22,194 nucleotides of DNA from a virus, in the IMG/VR virus record IMGVR_UViG_3300033064_000047, positions 1 to 22,194 of that record; one strand, 5' to 3'. Made by a program: the position numbers and the translations under genes. Shown piece by piece: positions 15,379 through 22,174 of this stretch (positions within the stretch are counted from its first letter, which is position 1; every line of letters begins with the position of its first letter). The notes under the pieces are model-generated. The model did not search any database and was not told the origin of the DNA. It was given only the letters and a program-made list of their open reading frames with translations.

Positions 15379-16248
15379 TTAAAGCGGAGCCAAGCTGCCG
15401 CTAGATGTGAATGTGTGAATAGTGTTGCCGCCAGAAGTAGTGACCGTTCCACCAGTAAATACTTGTGATCCAGCGTAAGAGATGATTACAACGCCGGAGC
15501 CGCCAGCACCGCCAGAACCTGACGAAGGAGCACCGCCGCCGCCGCCGCCTCGGTTTGCTGTACCAGCGCCACTGGGCGCTGCACCGCCACCGCCTGCGCC
15601 CCCAGAACCCATTACGGTATTACCTGCACCCCCACCACCACCGGCATAGGTAACGCTTGAACCTGTGATAGAGGATGCTGTTCCAGCACCACCATTACCG
15701 CCTACTCCTAATAAGTGATTACCTCCTACTGCTCCTGCACCACCACCACCGCCACCAGAACGAAAAGTAGTCGCATCAGTTCCCCCAGTTCCTCCTGCAT
15801 TTCCTTGTCCAGAAGTTCCTGCGCCGCCAGACCCTGTATTTGCTGGCGAACCAAAAGACCCACCGCCACCACCAGAACCGCCACTATTTCCAGTTCTAGT
15901 GCCACCAGAAGCGTCACCAAAAGCACCACCACCTCCTCCAGTTGAGGTTATTGATGAAAATACAGAATTGCTACCATTGACTCCAAAAGCACCGCTACCA
16001 CCACCAGCGCCACCACCGCCAACAGTAACGGTGTAGGTTAAGTTTGAATCAATAATTTCAGAATTAAAAAGTAAACCACCAGCACCTCCCCCGCCAGCCC
16101 AAGCATCGCCACCACCACCGCCACCACCAGCTACCACCAAGTAACTAGCACTTACAGATGAGTTACTACCGCTAGTCGACAAAAGAGAAATAACGCCCCC
16201 AAGCCCAATAGCAAGGCCGTTACGGGTGGGGATGCCAAAATAACTCAT
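15379..16248 (-). CDS. Polyglycine-rich adhesin-like virion protein (289 aa)
   Basis: The start is ATG 16248 (MSYFGIPTRNGLAIGLGGVI), coupled by ATGA to the preceding gene; an upstream in-frame ATG at 16314 lies inside that gene and is rejected. From about residue 36 the sequence is a glycine-rich domain with the family hallmarks YLVVAGGGGGGG, GGGGAGGLLF, YTVTVGGGGAGG, ITSTGGGGG and a closing SGVVIISYAGSQVFTGGTV with NTIHTFTSSG. It resembles the Gly_rich_2 phage domain. Runs of glycine may pack as polyglycine-II helices, as shown for the phage S16 gp38 tip adhesin. It may bind a receptor or decorate the head. Its place between portal and scaffold is unusual for a tail adhesin. Confidence 0.82.
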   Translation of the reverse strand: MSYFGIPTRNGLAIGLGGVISLLSTSGSNSSVSASYLVVAGGGGGGGDAWAGGGGAGGLLFNSEIIDSNLTYTVTVGGGGAGGGSGAFGVNGSNSVFSSITSTGGGGGAFGDASGGTRTGNSGGSGGGGGSFGSPANTGSGGAGTSGQGNAGGTGGTDATTFRSGGGGGGAGAVGGNHLLGVGGNGGAGTASSITGSSVTYAGGGGGAGNTVMGSGGAGGGGAAPSGAGTANRGGGGGGAPSSGSGGAGGSGVVIISYAGSQVFTGGTVTTSGGNTIHTFTSSGSLAPL

Positions 16249-16547
16249 TGCGAGTTTATTGGTTTGCAGTAGATCGTGCCACCAGTAGACACTTGGATTG
16301 CGCTCACGCGCCACTGGCCGCTGACGCTGCTAGGCACTTTAAATGGGACAGGCACATTTGCTGGCAACGGTGTGCTGGCTGTTGTAGCCGTAACACCTTC
16401 GCCAACCAACACATAGCACGCTTGGTCAGACCAAACCACCACGCCTTGAGCGCCAGCAGGCCAAGCGCCAGTGCTGCCCGCCGTACCTGTGTAAGCCACA
16501 GATTTGGCGGGGAAATTGGCATCTGCCAAAGGATTTAAAAGTTCCAT
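16245..16547 (-). CDS. Small beta-rich hypothetical virion protein (100 aa)
   Basis: It starts at ATG 16547 with RBS AAGGAAAC, 9 bases after the preceding gene. The product MELLNPLADANFPAKSVAYT continues through GAQGVVVWSDQACYVLVGEG and PANVPVPFKVPSSVSGQWRV to QVSTGGTIYCKPINSQ. It reads as an eight-strand beta domain with two cysteines (residues 44 and 94). Similar unnamed proteins in environmental phages sit beside glycine-rich fibres. A capsid decoration or fibre-base role is possible. Its end overlaps the polyglycine gene by ATGA. Confidence 0.72.
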   Translation of the reverse strand: MELLNPLADANFPAKSVAYTGTAGSTGAWPAGAQGVVVWSDQACYVLVGEGVTATTASTPLPANVPVPFKVPSSVSGQWRVSAIQVSTGGTIYCKPINSQ

Positions 16548-16556
16548 AATGTTTCC

Positions 16557-16919
16557 TTATGCCAAAAAGCGTAGTTTATACAGGGTTCTCAGATAAATTT
16601 CGATAATGTTGTCAATCAACTGCTGGAGCGAAGAGTCAGTTTTATCACACACCTCATACCGAGCAGCTTCAATTTCAGCCAACGAATCCTCTAAAAACTC
16701 AATGACGTTGCTGGTCTTCTTTGCTGAGTGCAAGGTGATTGGGCCAATCAAGCCATGACGGCCTTGGTAGGCTTCGGCAAAATCATCCGCCGCGCCAACG
16801 ATGCGCTCGTAAAAAATATTCAGCGCCTTGTGCTTGCTAAAGCTGCGCGTGTTCAGGTGAACGCTATGCGTCACATCACGGGCTAAGAACAGCAAGCCTA
16901 AAAAATCAGCGGGTTTCAT
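16557..16919 (-). CDS. Dps/ferritin-like helical protein after the portal (120 aa; DUF5856-like)
   Basis: The gene starts by ATGA overlap with the portal stop, with GGAG 8 bases upstream. It is predicted all-helical, in a possible four-helix layout: helices about 3-30, 31-52, 68-88 and 92-118. His18, His30, Asp45 and Glu49 have exactly the spacing (12, 15, 4) of the E. coli Dps ferroxidase ligands H51, H63, D78 and E82. The fifth ligand Asp67 is Asn34 here, and the local sequences (HSVHLNTRSFSKH; ADDFAE) also fit. The overall look, with 'HKALN-FYE' and a C-terminal LYKLRFLA, is that of an uncharacterised phage family I associate with DUF5856. It is shorter than Dps (about 160 aa). Iron binding is inference; a structural or DNA-associated role is an alternative. 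Confidence 0.75.
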   Translation of the reverse strand: MKPADFLGLLFLARDVTHSVHLNTRSFSKHKALNIFYERIVGAADDFAEAYQGRHGLIGPITLHSAKKTSNVIEFLEDSLAEIEAARYEVCDKTDSSLQQLIDNIIEIYLRTLYKLRFLA

Positions 16920-19108
16920 TGTTGCATCTCCATCGGCATCTGTTCTGGTAGCATCAGCATGGATTGTTCTGGCGGCATGATGGCTTGCTGGTCACGGCTT
17001 GGCATCTCGTAGATCATATTTTGCGAATCCATTGCTGCTGCGACCACGCCCATAGCAATATCTTGAATCTGTTGCTCGGTCATGCCAGCTTGCACCGCAG
17101 CAATCCGCTTGGTTTCGGCTTCGTACATTTTGACCTCGGCCTCAAAATCTTTGCGCTTCTGTTCTTGCATTTCAATGGACTTGCCGACGTTTTGAATCAT
17201 CTGGAACATCTGCTCCATCTCTTGGCCCATCGCTTGGATCTGCTGCTCGGCCTGCTGCAACTCAGGCGGCTTGTCGCCGTCCTGCATCAGCTTGGGATCA
17301 ATAGTCTTCGCAAAGCGTTTTGCCATCTCTTGAGCGCCCGGCCAGTCCATGTTCTTCACAAACAGATCACCGGCCACAGCCCACAGATTAGGGTTGCCTT
17401 GCAGCAACTGCGCCATTGCTTCCAGCGCCTCTTGGCGCTTGGTGGCGTAGCCTGGGCCGGTGGTGACCACCACGTCGTACTTGCCGACCGACGGGTTGTA
17501 AATCTTGTCGATCACAATGCCTTCTTGGTTGACAATCTTTTTGACCGGCTCGGCTTGCATCGGGTCAATCTTGACCATGTCGGTCTCGCCATCCTCGCCA
17601 ATGATCCGCGCTACCCGCTGGGTGTCGTAAATCTTGGGAACCAAATCAATAATTTGACGAACAATGTGCCGCACGCCACGCGCCAGGTTGTCGCCGTAGT
17701 GGTAAGTACCAACATCGCCCTCACGCTGACGCGCAAGAATCGCTTTTCCTGAGCGTTCGTTGGAACTCATGCCCAAACTGGCGTTATATTGACCAGTTGA
17801 CGATTTGATGTCCTCAGAAGCGCCAGCCTTGGCTTGCAGCAGCCCGCTGGACGCCATTGGCGGCTGGGCGCGCTGCGGTAGGGGCAGAATGCTGCCAGAA
17901 CCGTCGGTGACGTCAGGATTTACCTCTAAATACGGCCAATTGGTCGTATTTGCGGTTTTCCACTGGGTCTCGTAGCCCTCAAACTGACCGCCGTAGCCAA
18001 TAAATGGCGCTTTCGGAGCCAAAGCCAGTATTTCTGCCTCTTGGGATACCCAATAGTTGTACATCCGTTGGGCATCTTTGGCATTTCGGACAATTCCAGA
18101 CACATACAGACGCCCGTCAACCTCAAATTCGTTGCCTACAATGCGAACTACGGGAATGTATTTGCCTGCCCACTCACGCTCTTCCAGCATTTCGTACCCG
18201 TTGATCTTGCAATACTTGATTCTGCGCCGGTCAGACTCGCGAAACTTCAGCGGCTTGCCAAACTGGTCTTTCAGCATCTTGTCTTCGGGTGTACCGGCAA
18301 ACGCGGTGATGTTGCCTGGGTACAAATTCAGCGTAGCGCGGTCATAGTCAACGTAATAGTAGTCCGCAATGCGGATCGTATCTTCGTTGAGCCATTGAGA
18401 CAGATTCTGGTCACCAACGCCCAACGACTGCAAGGTCGTGATAGGCGCTGAGTTAGGGTACATACGCTCATAGTCTGCTTTTGAGATGTCCTCGGTAATG
18501 AAACACCACTTGGCATCAGACCCGCACGGGTCTTGGATCGTTGGATCCATGTAGACGCTGAAACTGTTGCGGACGCGCCCGATCTTGATGTCTTGGTCAA
18601 AGGTGTTGTCGTCGCAGTATTCCGTCAGGACGCGGATGTAGCCTTCACCGTAGGAGACCTGGTTCTCGCAGGCGGTGTCGTAAGCGACGTCGGCGTCGGA
18701 GATGTACTCAATATGCCTGACCATGCCGTTGAATATTTCGGCGACTGCAATGTCGGCCTTGTCGTCGGCTGGAATAACCTTGCCACTTGGGCGGTTTTGG
18801 CGTTGGTCATTGGTGACTTGCCGGACGTGCTGCGGCAGTTTGTTGATTGTCAGGCACGGGCGGGCGTTGATCGTCTGGCCCTGCACCGCGCCGCGAGTCG
18901 CCAACACGTCAGCAGGCCATTGCCAGCGGTTGTCTGGGCTACCGGCGTAAAACTTCAGGTCGTCAATCTCATCCTCGCGGGACTCAGACAGCGCGCCGAT
19001 GGCCATATCCAGACGGCTGCGGGCAGTCGCCAAGATGTTGGCCGTGGTGTCCTTCTGACCGCCGCCGTTAGATACCGCACCAGCGGCGGCTATGCCGGTG
19101 TAATCCAT
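16916..19108 (-). CDS. Portal protein, P22-type (730 aa)
   Basis: Forms the dodecameric ring at one head vertex through which DNA enters and leaves. Length 730 aa is close to P22 gp1 (725). The N-terminal half shows the P22-portal style: AIGALSESREDEIDDLKFYA, then RWQWP, and LTINKLPQHVRQVTNDQRQN followed by RPSGKVIP (about 85-113), and VSYGEGYIRV. The C-terminal ~120 residues are a long Gln/Glu/Met-rich helix (QQIQAMGQEMEQMFQMIQNV), as expected for the portal barrel, ending in a Met/Pro/Gln-rich tail. The ATG overlaps the TAA of the 42-aa gene (TAATG). Confidence 0.93.
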   Translation of the reverse strand: MDYTGIAAAGAVSNGGGQKDTTANILATARSRLDMAIGALSESREDEIDDLKFYAGSPDNRWQWPADVLATRGAVQGQTINARPCLTINKLPQHVRQVTNDQRQNRPSGKVIPADDKADIAVAEIFNGMVRHIEYISDADVAYDTACENQVSYGEGYIRVLTEYCDDNTFDQDIKIGRVRNSFSVYMDPTIQDPCGSDAKWCFITEDISKADYERMYPNSAPITTLQSLGVGDQNLSQWLNEDTIRIADYYYVDYDRATLNLYPGNITAFAGTPEDKMLKDQFGKPLKFRESDRRRIKYCKINGYEMLEEREWAGKYIPVVRIVGNEFEVDGRLYVSGIVRNAKDAQRMYNYWVSQEAEILALAPKAPFIGYGGQFEGYETQWKTANTTNWPYLEVNPDVTDGSGSILPLPQRAQPPMASSGLLQAKAGASEDIKSSTGQYNASLGMSSNERSGKAILARQREGDVGTYHYGDNLARGVRHIVRQIIDLVPKIYDTQRVARIIGEDGETDMVKIDPMQAEPVKKIVNQEGIVIDKIYNPSVGKYDVVVTTGPGYATKRQEALEAMAQLLQGNPNLWAVAGDLFVKNMDWPGAQEMAKRFAKTIDPKLMQDGDKPPELQQAEQQIQAMGQEMEQMFQMIQNVGKSIEMQEQKRKDFEAEVKMYEAETKRIAAVQAGMTEQQIQDIAMGVVAAAMDSQNMIYEMPSRDQQAIMPPEQSMLMLPEQMPMEMQQ

Positions 19109-19236
19109 TATTTCTTACTCTTGGGGGGTGGGGTGTTGCGCTTGACAACAGCCTGCTTCACCGGCTTACCGGCAACAACTTCAGCCTTCACGTTCTTACG
19201 GACAGCCTCGGGTGTTTTGGATTTGATTAAATGCAT
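19108..19236 (-). CDS. Tiny basic phage protein (42 aa), MxLIKSK type
   Basis: A 42-codon gene with TAATG overlaps at both ends fills the space between two other genes. The product is MHLIKSKTPEAVRKNVKAEV, continuing VAGKPVKQAVVKRN and a TPPPKSKK tail: 10 lysines and 2 arginines against 2 glutamates. It matches the pattern 'LIKSKS..A...NVK.E..AGKP.KQA.A' that I recall for a widespread small phage family (DUF6496-like). Function unknown; the strong positive charge and position between terminase and portal suggest DNA or packaging contact (inference). Confidence 0.8.
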   Translation of the reverse strand: MHLIKSKTPEAVRKNVKAEVVAGKPVKQAVVKRNTPPPKSKK

Positions 19237-19388
19237 TATTTCTTCTTCGCCGTCTTGGCAGAATCTTTGAAGTCTTTGGCCGTCGGCGCTGCCTTGCTGC
19301 CGACTTTGTTCATCTTCTCGCCAGAGCCAGCTTTAATGCGGGCCTGTTTGGCGTTAATGTTTGCATAAAGTCCGGGTTTAGTAGCCAT
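19236..19388 (-). CDS. Tiny lysine-rich phage protein (50 aa), GLYANI type
   Basis: The gene runs from ATG 19388 (RBS AAGGAA inside the end of the HNH gene) to TAA 19236-19238. The product begins MATKPGLYANINAKQARIKA and continues GSGEKMNKVGSKAAPTAKDF to end SAKTAKKK. It has 12 lysines and 1 arginine against 3 acidic residues. This motif series (GLYANI.AK..RI..GSGEKM...G..GAPT..DF..SAKTAKK) is familiar from many phages of cyanobacteria and freshwater Proteobacteria, always unannotated. It is likely disordered until bound. It is separated by one base from the HNH stop. Confidence 0.85.
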   Translation of the reverse strand: MATKPGLYANINAKQARIKAGSGEKMNKVGSKAAPTAKDFKDSAKTAKKK

Positions 19389-19389
19389 A

Positions 19390-19818
19390 TTACACATTCC
19401 TTGGTAAAAATTGACCGTTGTTTGCTTTGCGCGCTAACGTGTTCACTATGTTTGGGTGCAGCCGTGCGTGTTCAATTGTTTTCATAACGCGCAAATTTTC
19501 AACGCGATTATCACCGTGAACTCCGTTAATGTGATCAACTTGTTCTCCATGCTCTAGCGGTTTAATAAATGCGTCAGCAACAAGACGATGAACCAATTTT
19601 TGTTTACCTGGAAGATCACGAGAGCCACCGTTTCGCAAGTACACCTCAATGTAAGGTCGTTGGCGGCCATTGTCAATTTTAACGCGCAACGCCATCATAC
19701 GCTCAGGCACGGGGACTGTACAATTACTTTTACCTTTTCTGACGCGTGCCAACGACTTGACGCGGCCAAACGTACTCACTTGGTAGCGCTCTTCGTAGCC
19801 ACGAATATCGGCCCACAT
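19390..19818 (-). CDS. HNH homing endonuclease with NUMOD4 motif (142 aa)
   Basis: A free-standing DNA endonuclease that spreads its own gene. The start chosen is ATG 19818 (MWADIRGYEERYQVSTFGRV), one base after the TGA of the preceding gene; the frame is open further upstream but only inside that gene. Residues 1-25 are a NUMOD4 DNA-binding motif (W-x-x-I-x-G-Y-E-x-x-Y-x-V-S-x-x-G-R-V-K-S-L). The HNH core follows at about 77-121: LVHRLVADAFI, VDHINGVHGDNRVENLRV (catalytic His96 region, Asn104, Asn108) and a final IEHARLH. It is inserted neatly between two small late genes, with one-base junctions on both sides. Confidence 0.88.
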   Translation of the reverse strand: MWADIRGYEERYQVSTFGRVKSLARVRKGKSNCTVPVPERMMALRVKIDNGRQRPYIEVYLRNGGSRDLPGKQKLVHRLVADAFIKPLEHGEQVDHINGVHGDNRVENLRVMKTIEHARLHPNIVNTLARKANNGQFLPRNV

Positions 19819-19819
19819 T

Positions 19820-20071
19820 TCAACATTTCCATCGTTGCATTGCTGCTTTTGCACGGCTGCCCTTTTCAGATTTTTCTGCGATAGGAGCCATCCTAGCACA
19901 AAATGAATCCTTGCGACCCTGATCTGCTTTGGTCTTGGGGTTGGGTGCTGGCGCTTTGAGGTTGGAGCCAGTGGCCGCGTTGTACTTCTCGCGGCCCTTG
20001 GCCGTCAGACCAGCACCTTTAGATGTTGGCAGCTTCTCGCCGCGTCCGACACTGAGAGACACTTTTTTCAT
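19820..20071 (-). CDS. Small basic phage protein (83 aa), DUF6321-like
   Basis: ATG 20071 directly abuts the TAA of the large terminase (TAAATG). The product begins MKKVSLSVGRGEKLPTSKGA, has a GGLTAKG-type motif (GLTAKGREKYNAATGSNLKA) and ends with SFCARM at about 56-61 and a terminal RWKC. The KSFCARM...RKWKC ending is the hallmark I recall for DUF6321 proteins in podoviruses, often next to terminase or portal. The two cysteines (57 and 83) may bind metal or form a disulphide. Strongly basic, so nucleic-acid contact is likely; function unknown. Confidence 0.82.
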   Translation of the reverse strand: MKKVSLSVGRGEKLPTSKGAGLTAKGREKYNAATGSNLKAPAPNPKTKADQGRKDSFCARMAPIAEKSEKGSRAKAAMQRWKC

Positions 20072-21595
20072 TTAGCTGCCCATCCATGAATTTGATACGC
20101 TGTTGCCCTGCGAGTTTATCCGGCGGGCGGGTTCAGTATATTCGCGGTGGGCCACAGGAAACGCGAACGTCACGCATATAGCGTCTGCTGCGTCGGGTGA
20201 TGCAAGTCCGCGAGATTTCATTTCTTTCTTGCTTTCCAAGAAGATTGTTCCACGTGAATCAGGCTTCATCATAGGCGAAATCAAGTCCGTCTTCAAGAAC
20301 CTGTCGTGCGGGATACTAGCAGATTTCAACCACTCCCTCATCTCACCCCACATCTGCGCCCGCATATTGCCGTACATGATGGGGTTTTTGGCCTTGTTGC
20401 CAAAATTGACCCCCTTGATTTTGTACCGTTGCTCCTTGAGCCGGTCGACAATTCCCGCGCCCAGCCCGCCCTCGTCGATCACCACCAGCGTCGGTTTGTA
20501 TTCCTCAATGGCCTCAATGACGTGCCCGACCACCGTCATAGTGTCGTCGCCCCGATGCCGCGCTATGTTGACAATATCCCGCCCTTGCCGCACGGCAATG
20601 ACCGTCGCGTCCGCGCCGAACCGCGCCGGGTCAACCCCGATGATGATGGGCGCGCTCAGATCCTTGTACTTCTCACGCTTCATCGCATCATCCACAATGT
20701 CTGCGCCGATGAACTGATCATCCCCCGCGTTCGGGAACATACCGTACACCACGACGTGCGCTTGCGCCGACTCCGGCCCGTACTCCTGAATGATCCGCTC
20801 GTACACCTGCTTGTCCGTACCCTCGACCGTGCGCGCGTCCACCACCTTGGTTTTCCAAAAATCCCGCTTGCTGTTGAACGCCTCGTAGAAATACCCCGTG
20901 TTGCGGCGCGGGTTGCTGAACGCCAGCCAGAAACGGTTGGGCGTGTTCTCCGTGAAGAACCCGCTGGTCACCGCCCAAATCGAGTCGTCAATACCGCTGG
21001 CCTCGTCGAACACAACCAACACCCCGTCGAAATTATGCACACCCGCGTAAGCGTCGGGGTTCTCCGCTGACCAGAGCCGTCCCTCTACACCCCAGTAGCG
21101 CGTGCCCTTCTTCAAGTCACGCTCGACCAGTTCGGTCAGCCACTTGGCGGGCATCACTCTGGTTGCTGACACTTCAAACCAGTGACTGTTCAACGCCATC
21201 GCCAGCCACTTAGTGATCTCGGCCCAGGTAATTGATCTGAGCTGACTCTCTGAGTTAGCAGAGATGATGGTCGTCGAGCCTATGCGCGTGGCCAGCATCC
21301 AGATTGTGATCCAACTGACCAGCGCTGACTTGCCAATACCGCGCCCGGACGAGATGGCTTCTTGCAACACCCCGTAGTCGACTTGCCCCTTGTTTGCTTG
21401 GATGTGCGCGGCGATGTCTTGCAGCACGTCGCGCTGCCACTTGCGCGGCCCTTTGAAGTTTTCCAACGGCGTGCCCTTGACGCCCCACGGAAACACTAGG
21501 GCTACGAAAGCTAGCGGGTCGTCCTTGATGCGCGGCGTCCACAGACGCGCCATCAATTCCTGTTCGTCTTCAGCGCTGTATTTGGTCGACTGCAT
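20072..21595 (-). CDS. Terminase large subunit, ATPase and nuclease (507 aa)
   Basis: The packaging motor that cuts concatemeric DNA and pumps it through the portal. The start is ATG 21595 (MQSTKYSAEDEQ) with GAGG six bases upstream; an in-frame TTG two codons earlier has no usable spacing. Visible motifs: Walker A SGRGIGKS (about 83-90), Walker B VLVVFDEAS (about 192-200, Asp197-Glu198), a coupling motif near AFSNP (225-229), and the RNase-H-like nuclease acidic residues in IIIGVDPARFG (Asp322), VVIDEGGLG (Asp374) and SPDAADA (Asp468, Asp471). It overlaps the small terminase gene by 26 bases. Whether packaging is headful or cos cannot be told from this sequence alone, though P22 relatives use headful. 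Confidence 0.95.
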   Translation of the reverse strand: MQSTKYSAEDEQELMARLWTPRIKDDPLAFVALVFPWGVKGTPLENFKGPRKWQRDVLQDIAAHIQANKGQVDYGVLQEAISSGRGIGKSALVSWITIWMLATRIGSTTIISANSESQLRSITWAEITKWLAMALNSHWFEVSATRVMPAKWLTELVERDLKKGTRYWGVEGRLWSAENPDAYAGVHNFDGVLVVFDEASGIDDSIWAVTSGFFTENTPNRFWLAFSNPRRNTGYFYEAFNSKRDFWKTKVVDARTVEGTDKQVYERIIQEYGPESAQAHVVVYGMFPNAGDDQFIGADIVDDAMKREKYKDLSAPIIIGVDPARFGADATVIAVRQGRDIVNIARHRGDDTMTVVGHVIEAIEEYKPTLVVIDEGGLGAGIVDRLKEQRYKIKGVNFGNKAKNPIMYGNMRAQMWGEMREWLKSASIPHDRFLKTDLISPMMKPDSRGTIFLESKKEMKSRGLASPDAADAICVTFAFPVAHREYTEPARRINSQGNSVSNSWMGS

Positions 21596-21980
21596 CGACA
21601 ACCTCTATGACACGCAACTCGGCTTCATGCAGTGCTTGCGTGATGGATATGCGTTGGTCGATGTCAACTGAGATGGACTGCTTGGCCACCCAGCCGTGTT
21701 GATGCTTGAGGATTTCCAGCGCCGCCTTAGCGTCGCCTTCCCGCGCAGCGTTGTGCAGGATGTTGGCCATCTCGTATTCGCCGTCTGCTTTGCCTTTGAT
21801 TGCGGCCATTTCGGCCAGTGGGTCAAGTTGGCATAGTTGGCGGTACTCATCGGGTCGCATCCCTGACGCCAGGGCAAGCGTGTCGCCTTTGAGACCTAGC
21901 TTTGCGGCTTTGTAAATAGAGTGCAAGCGCGACTCAGTCGCTTCGACTTTGCGTATGGTCAGTGGCAGTGACTGGAACAT
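21570..21980 (-). CDS. Terminase small subunit (136 aa)
   Basis: Recognises the packaging start site and presents DNA to the large subunit. It is the first gene of the operon, ATG 21980, with a strong Shine-Dalgarno (AAGGAG, 6 nt). The N-terminal half contains a helix-turn-helix-like stretch (IYKAAKLGLKGDTLALASGM followed by RPDEYRQLCQ, about 22-52). Next comes a helical oligomerisation part (ANILHNAAREGDAKAALEIL then KHQHGW, about 72-98). The C-terminus is acidic (ISITQALHEAELRVIEVVDA). The call rests on this layout and the immediate overlap with the large subunit. Confidence 0.85.
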   Translation of the reverse strand: MFQSLPLTIRKVEATESRLHSIYKAAKLGLKGDTLALASGMRPDEYRQLCQLDPLAEMAAIKGKADGEYEMANILHNAAREGDAKAALEILKHQHGWVAKQSISVDIDQRISITQALHEAELRVIEVVDAVDQIQR

Positions 21981-21991
21981 TGGTTCTCCTT

Positions 21992-22072
21992 TGCCAACAC
22001 GGCTGAGGACTGAAGCAACCGACTTTCAAGGGTACGGCGCTGGCATTGTCACAATCCCCATGCGTGTTGGCA
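21992..22072. repeat. 10-bp inverted repeat around the operon leader
   Basis: TGCCAACACG at 21992-22001 is exactly complementary to CGTGTTGGCA at 22063-22072, separated by 61 bases. An 11-bp palindrome ATTGT-C-ACAAT (22045-22055) lies between the arms. The set lies between the candidate promoter and the small terminase, so it could be a protein-binding (terminase or repressor) site or a leader RNA structure. Confidence 0.55.
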
Positions 22073-22084
22073 TGTGCCGTGAAG

Positions 22085-22112
22085 TGTATACCAAAAAAAA
22101 TTTGTTCGTGAA
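22085..22112 (-). promoter_or_regulatory. Candidate sigma-70-like promoter for the structural operon
   Basis: On the minus strand TTCACG (22107-22112, 4 of 6 consensus) and TATACA (22085-22090, 4 of 6) are 16 bases apart, with an intervening ACAAATTTTTTTTGG tract that should bend DNA. It lies about 105 bases before the terminase start, the only AT-rich segment in the leader. A TACACT alternative -10 is offset by two bases. Confidence 0.4.
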
Positions 22113-22125
22113 GGCTCCGTTACCG

Positions 22126-22141
22126 CTGGCCCTCTGGCCAG
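22126..22141. repeat. Short GC hairpin at the leader's outer side
   Basis: CTGGCC-CTCT-GGCCAG, a 6-bp perfect stem with a 4-base loop, lies just upstream of the candidate promoter. It is not followed by a T-run in the operon direction, so it is not a standard terminator. Confidence 0.45.
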
Positions 22142-22174
22142 GCCCTCCCCCCCCACCCTCCGGCCACCTGGCGC

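Noticed and set aside
15700-16160. Regular short GGT/GGA-type repeats that look like an array
   Set aside because: They are codon repeats of the glycine-rich protein, with no constant repeat-spacer unit, so not a CRISPR.
16249-16314. Upstream ATG (16314) for the polyglycine gene
   Set aside because: It lies inside the 100-aa gene; the ATGA-coupled ATG at 16248 begins the familiar MSYFGIP N-terminus.
16964-17752. 262-codon plus-strand frame opposite the portal
   Set aside because: Antisense shadow; His/Leu-rich sequence caused by reverse reading of Gln/Met/Glu codons of the portal C-terminus.
19819-19899. 27-codon N-terminal extension of the HNH gene
   Set aside because: It lies wholly inside the 83-aa gene; the conserved motif begins right at the ATG at 19818.
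20306-21070. 254-codon plus-strand frame opposite the large terminase
   Set aside because: Antisense shadow of a gene with full Walker and nuclease motifs; Arg/His/Val/Leu-rich nonsense composition.
21596-21601. TTG start two codons upstream in the large terminase
   Set aside because: The GAGG site directly abuts the TTG, while it is well spaced from the ATG at 21595.
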